Positions 43,741-56,464 of a stretch of DNA of 64,000 nt are shown piece by piece. The DNA is from Haematobia irritans (taxonomy: Eukaryota; Arthropoda; Insecta; Diptera; Muscidae). The notes beneath the pieces are model-generated. The model was not told the origin of the DNA and made no database searches. It saw only the letters and a program-made list of their open reading frames with translations. The position numbers were made by a program, and so were the translations under genes. Location: contig NC_134400.1 of NCBI RefSeq assembly GCF_050003625.1, positions 50,534,066 to 50,598,065 on the forward strand, written 5' to 3'. Numbering within the stretch: position 1 is the stretch's first letter; each line of letters opens with the position of its first letter.

Positions 43741-44200
43741 TTATTGTTGTTTTTGATTTCAGCTTAAAACCATGCATTGAGTAAACTACAAGGGTAGCTT
43801 AACCACCAGAGGAAAAGTATGCTTGTCAAATTTATTTGGGCAAAACCCTATAGACTGCAAGACGGTTGAATGGACAGCTGTTTCGGAATTACCACGTTCC
43901 TCATCAGCATCCTCTACTTCCAGCAAAACTATCAAACAATTCTCAGATTATTAAAAGCCAAAGTGAACTACAATTGAACCTCCCGAAAAAAGGTTTTTGA
44001 TAGTCGGCTTTGCCTAAACAACTTTGCAAACATATACCTTTTCCTTTGCCAAAGTCATATCATCGATTTGAGTGCAGTTGTCTTGTTTTTGTTCATTCAT
44101 TTTGTTTGTTATTGTTGGTTTATTCTTCAATCATTATTGTTGTATTTGATTTCAGAATAAAACCATGCTTTGACTAAACTTCAACCAAATTTTAATTGAC
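43739..44200. mobile_element. Insertion flanked by about 50-bp direct repeats within the minisatellite
   Basis: TTGATTTCAGCTTAAAACCA at 43753 recurs as TTGATTTCAGAATAAAACCA at 44150, each followed by TGC-TTGA-TAAAC. The body contains GGACAGCTGTTTCGGAATTA and GGGCAAAACCCTATAGAC. A relative of the first repeat occurs at 63565-63620. The structure resembles a small element with terminal direct repeats (TRIM-like) but has no verified primer site. Confidence 0.4.
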
Positions 44201-44204
44201 AATT

Positions 44205-44690
44205 TTTTAAAAATTTTATTTCTATAGCAAATTTCCTCAAAACTTTAATTCTATATCACTTTTCTCAAAGTTTTATTTCTTTATCGAAATGTTTTTTGTA
44301 TAGGAAATTTGTCAACATTTTATTTTTATAGAAAATTTGGGTAAATTTTGTTTTATAGAAAATTTTTTCAAAATTTGTTTCTATAGAAACTATGGTCAAA
44401 AATTTGTTTCGATAGAAGAATTCCTCAAAATGTCATTTCTTTAGAATATTTTGCCAAAATGTTATTTCTATAGAAAATTTTGTCCAAATTTTCGTCAAAA
44501 TTTATTATAGGCAATTTTTAAAAAATTGTATTTCTATAGAAATTTTTCTCAAAATTATATTTCTATAGAAAATTTCCGCAGACTTTTATGTGGCAATTTT
44601 TTTATATAGCAAATTTCTTTAAAATTTTACTTCTATAGAAATTTTTTCAAAATTTTATTTCTATAGAAAATTTTGTCAAAATTTTCTAAA
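44205..44690 (+). repeat. Minisatellite, continuation of the array
   Basis: About 16 degenerate copies of the same unit, ending near TTTTGTCAAAATTTTC. Confidence 0.75.
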
Positions 44691-45325
44691 TGTTCTGACA
44701 ATACGAGTATTGATTCATCTTCAATGTAATTCAGGATGGACTGGTTTTACATTTACCAAATCCATTTCCTTTCTATCGCATTTGTCTCATAAGAGACAAT
44801 ATTCAAAGCCAATGTTCGTTTATCGTTCATTTAAAAGATCATTGGGTAAAAATAAAAACAAAGTCGATATTGATAGATAGGTAAACGGATGTAGGTATGT
44901 ATAGTATTTCCAGTCTCAAACAATCAATCGTTAACCCAATTTGGAAGACATAACAGAAATCGATTTAAAAAAATGAAGTGCTATCGCAACTCCTTGCACA
45001 ATAAAACTCACTAACTAGTACAAGAATTGAGCAAATGCAGATAACATTTATATTTCAAATGGGGAAGTAAAGCACTCGTAATGCCCTTTGAAAGGCCCAA
45101 ATAAAGAAACCAAAGGCCTCGATGTTTTCTTATGGTGTGCACAATACTGTTCTTCGTCCAATCTTTATTGAAATAAAGAAAATTTTTAACATGCCTTTTA
45201 TTTGCAATATGTATTTTCAAGGAATATTTCTCCCTGATTTCTACAAAAGATTTTTTTCGAATTAAACAATAAAAAACATTGTGCATGAAAATGTTTTCGC
45301 AATAAATTCGTTCAGTTTCATTGAT
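44691..45325. other. Interval without a recognisable gene
   Basis: Short frames only. Includes a minus-strand 112-codon frame at 45011-45349 with no family resemblance and no supporting signals. Confidence 0.4.
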
Positions 45326-46855
45326 ACAGGGTATAATAAGTTTGTTCATTTGTATGTAACGCCAAGAAGGAAACGTCTGAGATCCATCGTTTAGTATACC
45401 GTTCGTCTTAGAGTTAAATTCTGAGTCGATTTAGCGATGTCCGTCTGTCTGTTCATATATTTTTGTGCGTAAAGTACAGGTCGCAGTTTAAGTCCGATCG
45501 TCCTGAAATTTGGCATATGGTTGTTTTTTGGAACAAGGACAATCGCTATTGATTTTGGTTGATTTCGGTTCAGATTTAGATATAGCTGTCATATATATTT
45601 ATCCCCGATCTGGTCATAATTGGCGTGTTTATCAACCGATGTTCTTCAAATTCAGTACATCCGAATATTTTATGATTTTCGAAAAACTGGCAAAATGTCA
45701 GCTAAATCGGTTCAGATTTAGATATAGCTCCCATATATATCTTTCGTCCGATTTAGACTCATATGACAACAGATTCCAAAGTTTACTACCGATTTTTGTG
45801 AAATTTTGCACAGAGAGTAGAATTGACATTCTACTAATGCTTGGTAAATTTGATTGAAATCGGTTTAGATTTAGATATAGCTCCCATATTATCTTTCGCC
45901 CGATTTACACTCAAATGACCACGGGGGCCAGAGTTATTCTCCTGTTTACGTGAAATTTTGCAGAGATAGCAGAATTATTATTATACATGTCAAATTTAGT
46001 CAAAATCGGTTCAGATTATATAGCTCCTATATATATGCACACCAGAGTTGGGAAAATATGGTAGACAATTTCATATTTTAGACCCATTTTCAGTGGGATT
46101 TTCCTCCAATTGACTGGATAGTTTCCACAGAGAATTTATTTAGTATGATATTTAAGTGTGCCAAGTTTGATCTAATATGGTTTAGATTTGGATAAAGCCT
46201 CCATATATCCGTTTTTCCGGTTTACACAAATATGGCCAAATTCCCACACTTTACACAAAATTCTGTGATGATTTCCCCATATCTTAGCCATATCCTACAC
46301 ACTGTAATGCCAGAATTTCCACAGAACGGTTGAGTTTTAAATAAGGCTCCATGTCGCCCGACTAGACCAAATAATATATCACAACCCAGACGTGACCACA
46401 TATCTTGGCGAGAACTAACCAATATCCTTGTAAAATCGCCACTGATGAGTAGCAAGAATTGTAAATATTACTAAAATTGTCCTATATCTCGAATACACAT
46501 GTATCGCTTGATAAATCATAAATGCTCTTTTGTAAAATTGCATTAATTCATATCGCTTCATATTTCCCATATTTTTATACCCTTCACCACTACTGTGGTA
46601 CAGGGTCTACTTTTTTACTAACATTTTGCTTCATCCCAGGGCGTTAGCCGATTAAAATTTTAATTCTAGAGTTGTTGTAAAAGTACAAAAAATTGTCTCC
46701 ATTAAAAGTATTTGTATCTGGAAATGCAAACCTTTATATAGCTCCCAGCAAATTTGAAGCAGTTGAGATGGTAACACAAGTGTTTGTCAACATAGTGGTG
46801 CAGGGTATAATATAGTCGGCCCCGCCCGACTTTAGACTTTACTTACTTGTTTTAT
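45326..46855 (+). mobile_element. HINE family 2 element, nearly full length
   Basis: Begins just inside the 5' hairpin (TACAGGGTATAATAAGTTTG) and ends GGTGCAGGGTATAATATAGT, GTCGGCCCCGCCCGAC hairpin and TTACTTGTTTT. A 30-bp piece of another family 2 5' end (TACCCTTCACCACTACTGTG) lies at 46577-46606, so a truncated second insertion is embedded near the 3' part. Confidence 0.75.
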
Positions 46856-48159
46856 ATAAACTTTTTCCAAAATTTTATTTCTATTGAGATTTGATCTACC
46901 AAATTCTACCAACCAATTCTGCTTAACGACCAATAATGCTATCGGTGGCACTACTTTAAGAAAAATGAACCACAGCTGAAAGAAAAATAAAAAAACGCTG
47001 TGATCAATAAATTGAAATACGAATTTCATGTGAATTTCGAAAATATTTTCATGCCATTTAGATTTTTTCAGTAAGATTATCTTTATTTATAATATCATTC
47101 CAAATATTTTATATTCCTTAAAATTATGATACTTTCTTGCAAATTGTCTCTCAATTAAAAATAAATTGGAAGGTGTAACGAATCTGGGCCGGGTTCGGCT
47201 AGTAATGGGAATAAAATTAAAATTTCATAACAGGAGAAAAATTGAACCTGTGCCATTTGACGTTTTACTTCCATAGAATTTCTTTTAGGAATGTTGGACG
47301 AACAGACATAAAGAAGATTGACTTAGAAGTTGATCGGTATAAAATATAGTGCCTGAAACCAATTTTTCTGGTTGGCACTTTTTCATGCAGATAAAAAGTA
47401 TTACACGGTGAGCATCGTATTGCTATGATTTGCATGGTCGCCTTACTTTCAAAGGGTCATAGGTTTAATGCTTGTCACTGAGTTAAACATAAAATCGAGT
47501 TACATGGCCTTATAATAAAACCCACATAGAATAAAATCGAGAGTCGTTTCCGGGAATCAGAATCGACTAAATAAAGTAAACTTTTCTGGTAATTTGATTT
47601 ATTGAAAACTTTATTTTTCAGAAGAATTTTTATACAGCCAAGGGTTGTGATAAGCTGGCATGTAACAACATCATTCTATTTAAAATGCCTTAATTGGGAA
47701 AGTTAATCCTGATTTTCCCCATTACCCCACTGGGTTATTGCCAAATGACGTTGCACTTACTTGCGAACACTTAAAGCGAAGCAATTGTCTTATCAGTCAA
47801 CGACAGAAATGGCATGTCCCTCTTTTGACATAAGCCCCCTAAATGAATCAACATGACTGAAAACCCACACCATACCATTAAAGTATTGAATAGGGATTAA
47901 GGTAAGAATTTATAGTCTTATGAAGCATTAGCAATTGCAAACATTAAATTTACATGAGACCTGATGTCGGCCAAATAAATTAAACAATGCACTGTGACCA
48001 AAAGAACACTCAATTTAAAAGGTGACGCGAATTGTACACTGACAAACCTCAGCATATTACGATGCTAAAATAGCGAAGTCTTGGTCAATCACTTCACTCT
48101 ACAAAATATTTTCGTGAGAACAAAGATTTATGTCCTTAAAATGCGAATTTTGCTTATTT
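46856..48159. other. Interval without a recognisable gene
   Basis: Contains a possible Helitron 3' end at 47160-47203 and otherwise unique-looking AT-rich DNA. A stretch near 47290-47420 resembles a decayed HINE end (AGATTGACTTAGAAGTTGAT, GGTTGGCAC). Confidence 0.4.
47160..47203 (+). repeat. Possible Helitron 3' terminus
   Basis: CTGGGCCGGGTTCGGCTAG followed by T is nearly the same as the inverted sequence at 331-349. A GC-rich island ending in CTAG|T in an AT-rich setting fits a Helitron end; the hairpin is weak. Confidence 0.3.
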
Positions 48160-48697
48160 GTCGCTAACACTTAAAAAATTTGGAAGTCCTTCCAAAGGCA
48201 CAACTTTAAAATCACTTCCAGAATATGCACTCCCAATGATGTTCTTTATTTTAACTACCCAGGAAGTTCTTTGAATTCAATTTTTTATAACTTGGTTTTT
48301 TCATACTTTTAATGGATAATTTTAACTTTCTTTGTTTAAATTATTTAAATTTTGTCGCAAAAAATGTAATTTGAAAAAATTGTGAATTTTTGAAAATATT
48401 TGAGGTCAAACGTTCCCAAGAAGCGTTAGAATCCATTAAAAATTATAAAAAATTATAAAAACTATTTATTTGACAAAATATCACAGAAATTTTGAATTTA
48501 CATCCAAAACATTGAATTCGGATCACACCTAAAGAAGTGATGCAAATTCAGTGCAACGGCTGTTGAAATGGAGGACTTCCGTCCTATGACAAGCCCATGT
48601 TAAATTCATCGCTTCTGCTTCAATTTTGTACCACTTCCGGACTCAAAAAGAACATTTTTATTACTTTTTTGGCGACGTTTTTTTGCTGGGTAATAGT
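48160..48697 (+). mobile_element. MITE of the CCCAGCAAAAAA family
   Basis: The left end has AAAAAATTTGGAAGTCCTTC and the right end TTTTTTTGCTGGGTA. The body shares blocks with 51541-51741, 53387-53550 and 32614-32930. No coding sequence. Confidence 0.6.
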
Positions 48698-48710
48698 TTT
48701 GTTATACCCT

Positions 48711-49660
48711 GCACCACACTGTGGAACAGGAAATTATAAGTTAGTGCATATGTTTGCAACACGCAGAAAGTGACGAGATAGACACATGGTGTCTTTGGCA
48801 AAAATGCTCAGAGTGGGCTCCTGAGTCGATATAGCCATTTCCATCTGTCTGTGAACACATTTTTGTAATCAAAGTCTAGGTCGCAGTTTTAGTCCAATCG
48901 ACTTCAAATTTGGCACAAGTATGTGTTTTGGCTCAGAATAGAACCCTATTGATTTTGGTTCAGATTTAGATATAGCTCCCATATATATCTTTCGCCCGAT
49001 ATGGACTAATACGGTCCCAGAAGCCAGAGTTTTACCCCAATTTGGTTGAAATTTTGCACTACAATTAGTACAATTAGTAGTGTAGTCAAGTGTGCCAAAT
49101 TTTATTGAAATCGGTGCAGATTTAGATATAGCTCCCATATATATCGTTCGCCCGATTTACACTCCTATAACCACAGTGGCCAATCTTTTAATCCGATTTA
49201 ATTGAAATTTTGCACAGGGAGTAGAATTAGTATTGTAGCTATGCGTGCCAAATTTGCTTGAAATTGGTTCAGATTTAGATATATCTCCCATATATAGCTT
49301 TCGCCCTATTTATACTCATATGACCATAGAGGCCAATTTTTAACTCCGATTTAGTTGAAATTTTGAACAGGGAGTAGAATTAGCATTGTAGCTATGCGTG
49401 CCAAATTTGGTTGAAATCGGTTCAGATTTAGATATAGCTCTCATATGTTTTTCTGATTTCGACAAAAATGGTCAAAATACCAACATTTTCCTTGTAAAAT
49501 CGCCACTGCTTAGTCGAAAAGTTGTAAAAATGACTCTAGTTTTCCTAAACTTCTAATACATATATATCGAGCGATAAGTCATAAATAAACTTTTGCACAG
49601 TTTCCTTAAAATTGCTTCAAATTTAAATGTTTCCCATATATATATACCCTGCGCCACACT
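48711..49660 (+). mobile_element. HINE family 2 element, 3' end missing
   Basis: Starts TATACCCTGCACCACACTGTGG with hairpin partner. Units follow to CGATAAGTCATAAATAAAC. At 49640-49672 a second 5' end (CCCTGCGCCACACTGTGG) begins and is immediately followed by a family 1 HINE. Confidence 0.7.
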
Positions 49661-49676
49661 GTGGAACCGGGTATTA

Positions 49677-50134
<458 letters not shown>

Positions 50135-51283
50135 GTGTAAAAACCCCTCATTTATAACAACGAAGGGATTTTGGATGAACGAGTTTCTGTCATGTATTAC
50201 GTTTTATGTTAATTTTATAAGGTTTGAGTTTTCTATTTTAGTTTATGTTTGTTCTTAACTTTAATCCACAAAAATAAAATTCTGTAAACTTTAGAAGTTA
50301 ACGTTATTTGTTGATTAAAACTTTTGATCCAAATATAAAATTATCACCACTGTACATTGCCACATTTTAATCGTTAATGCCATAAACATGAATATTGGCG
50401 TGTACGCGTATATCCTCAGGGTTGAGGATTTCCACTGAAGACATCTTCAATTAGAAGGGATTATGTTTGTTGTATGGATTACAAAGTCTTAGAGTGCAAT
50501 AAGACAATTGCGAAACATGTTGCATTAATTAATTGAGATGTCAACCGAATAAAATCTAATTTACGTGTAAATGAAAGAAATATCCTTGAGAAAGGGAAGT
50601 CAAATGCAGATGCGTCTTCCAAGAAAAAAACGCTATAATGCGGTATAACTGTCATGCTCGAAATATGTATGTATTTATGTGTCTTCTATTTTAAGGTATA
50701 CGTCATGCACAAAAAAGAATCCGACGGTTTGATACTCTAAAATTAACCTACTGATTTACGAATCTTACCCCCATTTTCATGAAGCTTCATGAACCTGCAA
50801 CGTTAGCTAAAAACTTATCTGCTGAAAATTTTCAGCAAAAGTTAATCGGAGAGAAGATATTTGCAATTTACTTTATATTAACTGGCAGTTAAAGCCTAAC
50901 GGAGCCACATGAAAATGGCTATTAAAATGATTATTGCAGCCGCCTCGAAACTACACCCTGCTGAATAAGGCATTAGCATCCACTCACTCCGCACTGGATT
51001 TCACTAAAGCTTGTCAAAGCCTTTGGAGTTCGACATTACATACCACTATGTTAAATTTTTACTATGTCACTTCAAAATGAGTCTTATTAAAGTCAGAAAA
51101 GAACAATGCTTGATATAAACGAAATGGGCTGTGTTTTGGCTCAAAAATTTTTGTTTTATTGCGAAAATAAAAATTTTGTAGGAAAAGTTTAGAATTTTTT
51201 AGAATAACAAAAGAAAAACGTTTACGGTACACGTTTTCCAAACGTCCTTTTTGCGTGTAATACGGCCTTTACGAAACTATATA
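50135..51283. other. Interval without a recognisable gene
   Basis: The largest stretch that shares nothing obvious with other parts of the window; it may be native host DNA. No frame above 60 codons with any resemblance to a protein. Confidence 0.45.
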
Positions 51284-51530
51284 CCCTCCACCATGAATTA
51301 AACATATTAGTTTCTGATAAAAATTAAGAATTTTAGCAGCACAAGAAGTCAAAGCGATCTCCAAGCTCTATATAGGGGCTTCTATACTCATACATAGACC
51401 AATACGCACCATATTTGGCACATAAATTTACGAAGCCATAGTACCTCTAGATTTCGAATTCCAAGCAAATCGAATTAAAATTGCAATTTCCAGAAGCCCA
51501 AGAAATCAAATCGGACGATGGTTTATTTAT
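51284..51530 (+). repeat. Decayed HINE (family 3-like) fragment
   Basis: TATACCCTCCACCATGAAT, then GGGGCTTCTATACTCATACA and AAATCGAATT-type words in the order of a repeat unit. Strongly diverged. Confidence 0.4.
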
Positions 51531-51741
51531 TCCCAGCAAAAAATTTGGAAGTTCTTCCAAAGGCACAACTGTAAAAGCACTTAGGTTTAATGGATTCTAA
51601 CTCTTGGGGGAAACATTTGACCTCAAATATTTTCAAAAAATCACAATTTTTTCAGATTGGATTTAGCATTTTTGTCGACAAAATTTAAATGATTTGTACC
51701 ATTTTATGAATTCTTACTCTATTTTTAACCTATTTGAAACA

Positions 51742-53386
51742 AAAACAAGTATATACGGCCGTAAGTTCGGCCAGGTCGAAGCTTATGTACCCTCCATCGT
51801 AGAAACTTCTTCTCAACACTGCCATCCACAATCGAATTACTTAAGTTGCGGTAACGCTTGCCGATGGCAAGGTATCTTAAAACCTCCTAATACCATCTTC
51901 TAAATTGTATGTAAGTCCATACGTAAATCAAAAAAGATCGATCCAATACGTATATAATTCAGTTTGACAAAGTAGACATAAAATTTTGACAACATTTTCT
52001 ACAGAAATAAAATGTTAACAAAATTTTCTATAGAAATAAAATTTTCACAAAATTTTCTATAGAAATAAAAATTTTGACAAATTTTTCTATAGAGAGAAAA
52101 TTTTGACACAAATTTCTACAGAAATAAAATTTTAACAAAATTTTCTATAGAAATAAACTTTTGACAAAATTTTCTATAGAAATAAAATCTTGGTAGGTTA
52201 TTTTTGGCTCGAATGGCAACCATGATTATGAACCAAATAAAATTTGAACAAAATTTTCTATAGAAATAAAATTTTGACAAAATTTTCTATAGAAATAAAA
52301 TTTTGACAATGAGGAAAATTTTATTATGAACCGAATAAAATTTTTACAAAATTTTCTCTAGAAATAAAATTTTGACAAAATTTTCTATAGAATTAAAATT
52401 TTGACAAAATTTTCTATAGAAATAAAATTTTGGTAGATTATTTTTGGCTCTAGTGGCAACCATGATTATGAACCGATATGGACCAATTTTTGTGTGATTG
52501 GACCAATTTTGGTATGGTTGTTAGCGACCATATACTAACACCACGTTCCTAATTTGAACTGGATCGGATGAATTTTGCTCCTCCAAGAGGTTCCGGAGGT
52601 CAAATCTGGAGAACCTTTTATATGGGCGCTATATATAATTATGGACCGATATGGACCAATTTTTGCACGGCTGTTAGAGACCATATACCAATACCATGTA
52701 CCAAATTTCAGCCGGATCGGATGCAATTTGCTTCTCTTTGAGGCTTCGCAAGCCAAATCTGGAGATCGGTTTATATGGGGTCTATATATAATTATAGACC
52801 GATGTGGACCAATTTTTGCATGGTTCTTAGAGACCATATACCAACATCATGTACCAAATTTCAGCCGGATCGGATGAAATATGCTTCTCTTAGAGGCTCC
52901 ACAAGCCAAATCTAGGGATCGGTTTATATGGGGGCTATATATAATTAAGGACCGATATGGACCAATTTTTGCATGGTTATTAGAGACGATATACCAACAC
53001 CATGTACCAAATTTCAGCCGGATCGGATGAAATATGCTTCTGCTAAAGGCTCCACAAGCCAAATCTGAGGGTCCCTTTATATGGGGGCTATACGTAAAAG
53101 TGGACCGATATGGCCCATTTTCAATACCATCCGACCTACATCGATAACAACTACTTGTGCCAAGTTTCAAGTCGATAGCTTGTTTCGTTCGGAAGTTAGC
53201 GTGATTTCAACAGACGGACGGACGGACGGACGGACGGACGGACGGACGGACATGCTTAGATCGACTCAGAATTTCACCACGACCCAGAATATATATACTT
53301 TATGGGGTCTTAGAGCAATATTTCGATGTGTTACAAACGGAATGACAAAGTTAATATACCCCCATCCTATGATGGAGGGTATAAAA
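51742..53386 (-). mobile_element. HINE family 1 element, full length, minus strand
   Basis: Complete from the inverted 3' hairpin end (ACAAGTATATACGGCCG) to the 5' end (CCTATGATGGAGGGTATAAA). Minisatellite at 51960-52440, four units, seven GGAC repeats (53215-53250). It is the uninterrupted sister of the outer element at 2433-7466, sharing even the odd break in the minisatellite (GGTTCATAATAAAATTTTCC). Confidence 0.85.
51960..52440 (-). repeat. Minisatellite, 29-30 bp unit
   Basis: About 14 inverted copies, with the same irregular segments as 3521-3995. Confidence 0.85.
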
Positions 53387-53550
53387 AAGTTAAAATTACC
53401 CATTAAAAATATGAAAAAAGCATGTTATAAAAAATTGAATGAAAATAACTTTCTGGGTAGTTAAAAAAAAGAACATCATTGGGAGTGCATCTTCTGGAAG
53501 TGCTTTTAAAGTTGTGCCTTTGGAAGAACTTCCAAAATTTTTTGCTGGGT

Positions 53551-53956
53551 AACTATAGACCGATATGGACCATTTTTGTCATGGGTGATAGCGGCCATAT
53601 ACTAGCGCAATGTACCAATCGAATGAATTTTGCTCGTCCAAGAGGTTCCGCAGGTCAAATCTGGGGGTTCTTTTATATGGGGGGCTATACGTAAAAGTGG
53701 TCCAATATGGCCCATTTGCAATACCATCTGACCTACATCAATAACAACTACTTATGTCAAGTTTCAAGTCGATAGCTTGTTTCGTTCGGAAGTTAGAGTG
53801 ATTTCAACAGACGGACGGACGGACACGCTTGGATCGACTCAGAATTTCACCACGACCCAGAATATATATACTATATGGGGTCTTAGAACAATATTTCGAT
53901 ATGTTACAAATGGAATGACAAAGTTAATATACCCCCTATGGTGGAAGGTATAAAAA
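53551..53956 (-). mobile_element. HINE family 1 fragment with intact 5' end
   Basis: From ACCGATATGGACC through GACGGACGGACGGAC to the inverted 5' terminus (CCCTATGGTGGAAGGTATAA). It contains ACTAGCGCAATGTACC, the empty site for the MITE at 31310. Confidence 0.7.
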
Positions 53957-53959
53957 GAT

Positions 53960-54062
53960 TTCCCTCGTGGCCGTGACTCGAATCTGTGTGTTCTGCACCA
54001 ATGTGCTAAGGCGACTGACTGTTAACGCGTAGAAGTCACCTTAGCACATTGCACCACCGACG
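53960..54062 (-). repeat. tRNA-derived (SINE head-like) sequence
   Basis: On the minus strand a box A-like TGGTGCAATGTGCTAAGG is followed by a box B-like GATTCGAGTC. Between them CAATGTGCTAAGG(C/T)GAC occurs as an inverted repeat. This is too irregular for a functional tRNA gene and looks like a rearranged SINE head. AAAGATT-like words flank it. Confidence 0.4.
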
Positions 54063-54360
54063 GAGTTGCTATAACGACATCGAAAGATTATTTTAAAACT
54101 TTTCATGGCCAAAGAAAACGAATGCCGTTCATGAAATCGTGAACGCTCGTGGACGATATCGTGAACATTCCGTTTTGATTTTTTATGAACGTTTCCGTTT
54201 CATTTTGTTACCGAAAATATGGTGTAAAATTTCACATATTACCCCCATTGTCATCAGGATTTTATTCCAATTGAATCGATATTTCACAAGAAATTAACAC
54301 ACTTTGTGTGACGATTTTTGTTGCAATCAGTTCAGATTTAGACATTGTAAAGAGAACCCA

Positions 54361-56464
54361 CACTGAAAAAAAAGCATACTCGGTTCCAAAGATTTTGTCT
54401 TTACTTTAAAAAATTTGGTATTGATTCCGAGCCAAAGAAGCGGAGAATACAAGTAAGGATACTTTTAAGACACAATTCTCTTTTAAATTTAGGTTATGTG
54501 TACTTGCTTCTACGAAGCAAATTTTAATTTTTCGCTTTCTCAGCTTTTGTTCTTCATATGCTATCAAAGTCCTTTAAAAGCGAGTTAACGGCAACTTTAT
54601 TTTCCAAATTAGGACTCGACTTCCAGTAGAAATTATGCTATGTTTGAAGTAAAAAACTTCTTTAAAATAAAGTTTTGAAAAACATGTCGTATATTTTAAC
54701 GATTTTTTGCTTTGTAGTCAAGATGCAAAAAGGCAACAAAGACAACAAATTTAAAGACAATTTCATTAAATTTAAAGAATTTTTCTGAATTATTAAAGTC
54801 AAGTTGACCTTAGTCTATAAATTTTTTCTTTCATGTTAAGATACAAATTTTTAAGTCAAATCACTTAATTATAAGGACAATACGACTTCATTGAAAAGTT
54901 TATCGACTTTTGGACAAGGAAAATAACTTTATTTTCGAGAAATGCTTCTTCTATGCTAAGCAAAATTTCACCCAGAAAAAAGTGCCTTCGAAACTAAAGG
55001 AAAAAATTTTCATCAATATAGTTTATCCATTTTATTTCCATTAAGGTAAATTTTTGTGAAAAATAATAAAATTTACTCGTTTCAGTAAAAAAATCCTAAA
55101 CTGTAAGCAGTTAGGAATAGTTCATTAACTAGAATAAGGCATGGAATTTTACTCATACTATTTTCTTCGCTGGGTATAAGAATTTACTACTGAAAAAGAA
55201 AATTTTATTCACCGATAACAAAGCATTCGTAAAAATAAACAAAACCCGAACTAAAACCAAGTTTCCTCAAAATTAGTAAAATTTCTTATAAAATGATAAT
55301 TGCGACTTCCTTTATAATAGAAAGTTTTTCATACATACGAACAATACTTGGCATAGAAAAATATTTTAGTTCATTCGTACTAAGAAGTATGCAATCCTTT
55401 CAAAACTTAAGGAAACACACTTGTTAGAATATAGGAAATTTTCCTAAATTTCTATTGTCTACCTGTAATCGATACCTGTCATCGTAATCGATGTGTTTGC
55501 GCCTGGGCGTAATCGATATATTTGCGCGTCGGTTGTTTTTTTAGTTGGAATCGCGTTGTTTCGGAGAGATTGTTAAAAAATAATATGGTAAAATAATATA
55601 ATAAATAACAAATAAAATATATAAAATATTTGTTATTTTAAATTAGTGAGAAAAATTTTCGTTTTTTTTTAATAAATCTATCAATGTTCGTGATAGTGTA
55701 TAAAGAAAGAAAACACCAGCAGAATAACAACCCTTTCATTTGTCTTCATTTTGGAATCTTCAATGATCGGGTAATATTCAGTGACGCTAACCTTTTGCAA
55801 CAAAAATGTTTTATGATTTTTTATATTTGTAGGTATTGAAATTGTAAAAGGAGGACAAAATCGTTAGGCAGCAACTTATTAAAAGTGAAAAGTACAAGAA
55901 GAAAAAAAGTGCGTTTTACAGTTGATAATATCACACGGAAATTGGAAATAGTGGATTAATAAACTAATATTTCAAAGAGATTCGATGCTGTTGATTCTTA
56001 ATAAATATATTCAATATATTCAATATATTAATAAAACATGTGTTTTATTGAAGATAAAATTGCTTATAGAAATAAATAAAATTGTATTTAAAAACGAAGG
56101 TAAGCAGTTCTAATTATGAAGTAAAAGTTTTACCACAAATGTGTAAGATTTGTCGAAATGAATGAAAAAATTTCAATAAAAACATTCCATATATGAATTC
56201 AAATTAGTTAAATTTTTTCATTCTGTAGTATAGTGGTATATAAATATAGGAAAATGTTAACTAATATATGGAATGCATTATTCCTAATTTCTACGAAAAT
56301 CACATCGTTCAAACAAATAAAAATGTCTTTGGCGCTATACGAAGTTCAACTTTCTTCACAATGAGTTCATTTTAACTTAAAGAAGGGGTCACTTTTTTCT
56401 GGGTGTTGTTTTCGTATTTTAAAGACATGAAATCTTTGACCTCACGACAATATTTTTTTCAGTG
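54361..56464 (+). mobile_element. CACTGA TIR element, copy 2, interrupted
   Basis: Starts CACTGAAAAAAAAGCATACT and ends TTTTTTTCAGTG. It matches copy 1 (1553-2207) closely on both sides of an insertion at 54969-56405. Copy 1 reads AAAATTTGTATTCG across the site. Confidence 0.8.
54969..56405. mobile_element. TIR element with CACCCAGAAAAAAGTG ends (1437 bp)
   Basis: The left end CACCCAGAAAAAAGTG and inverted right end CACCCAGAAAAAAGTG are perfect for 16 bp. TT is likely duplicated at the target. Inside, three ATCGAT motifs lie at 55460-55525 in a GC-richer patch, followed by a T-rich stretch ending TTTGTAG|GTATTG near 55833. Near the right end ATGTCTTTGGCGCTATACGA resembles 30344. This could be captured promoter/5' exon sequence; no transposase was found. 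Confidence 0.75.

Larger units (their letters stand above)
51541..53550. mobile_element. MITE of the CCCAGCAAAAAA family, split by a HINE
   Basis: The left arm (51541-51595) and right arm (53497-53549) are inverted repeats of about 50 bp from CCCAGCAAAAAATTTGGAAG. The interior is interrupted between 51741 and 53387 by a complete HINE on the minus strand. Without it the element would be about 0.36 kb. Confidence 0.75.

Noticed and set aside
45011..45349. 112-codon minus-strand frame as a gene
   Set aside because: No family resemblance, and its N-terminal codons lie in the adjoining HINE, so it spans an element boundary.
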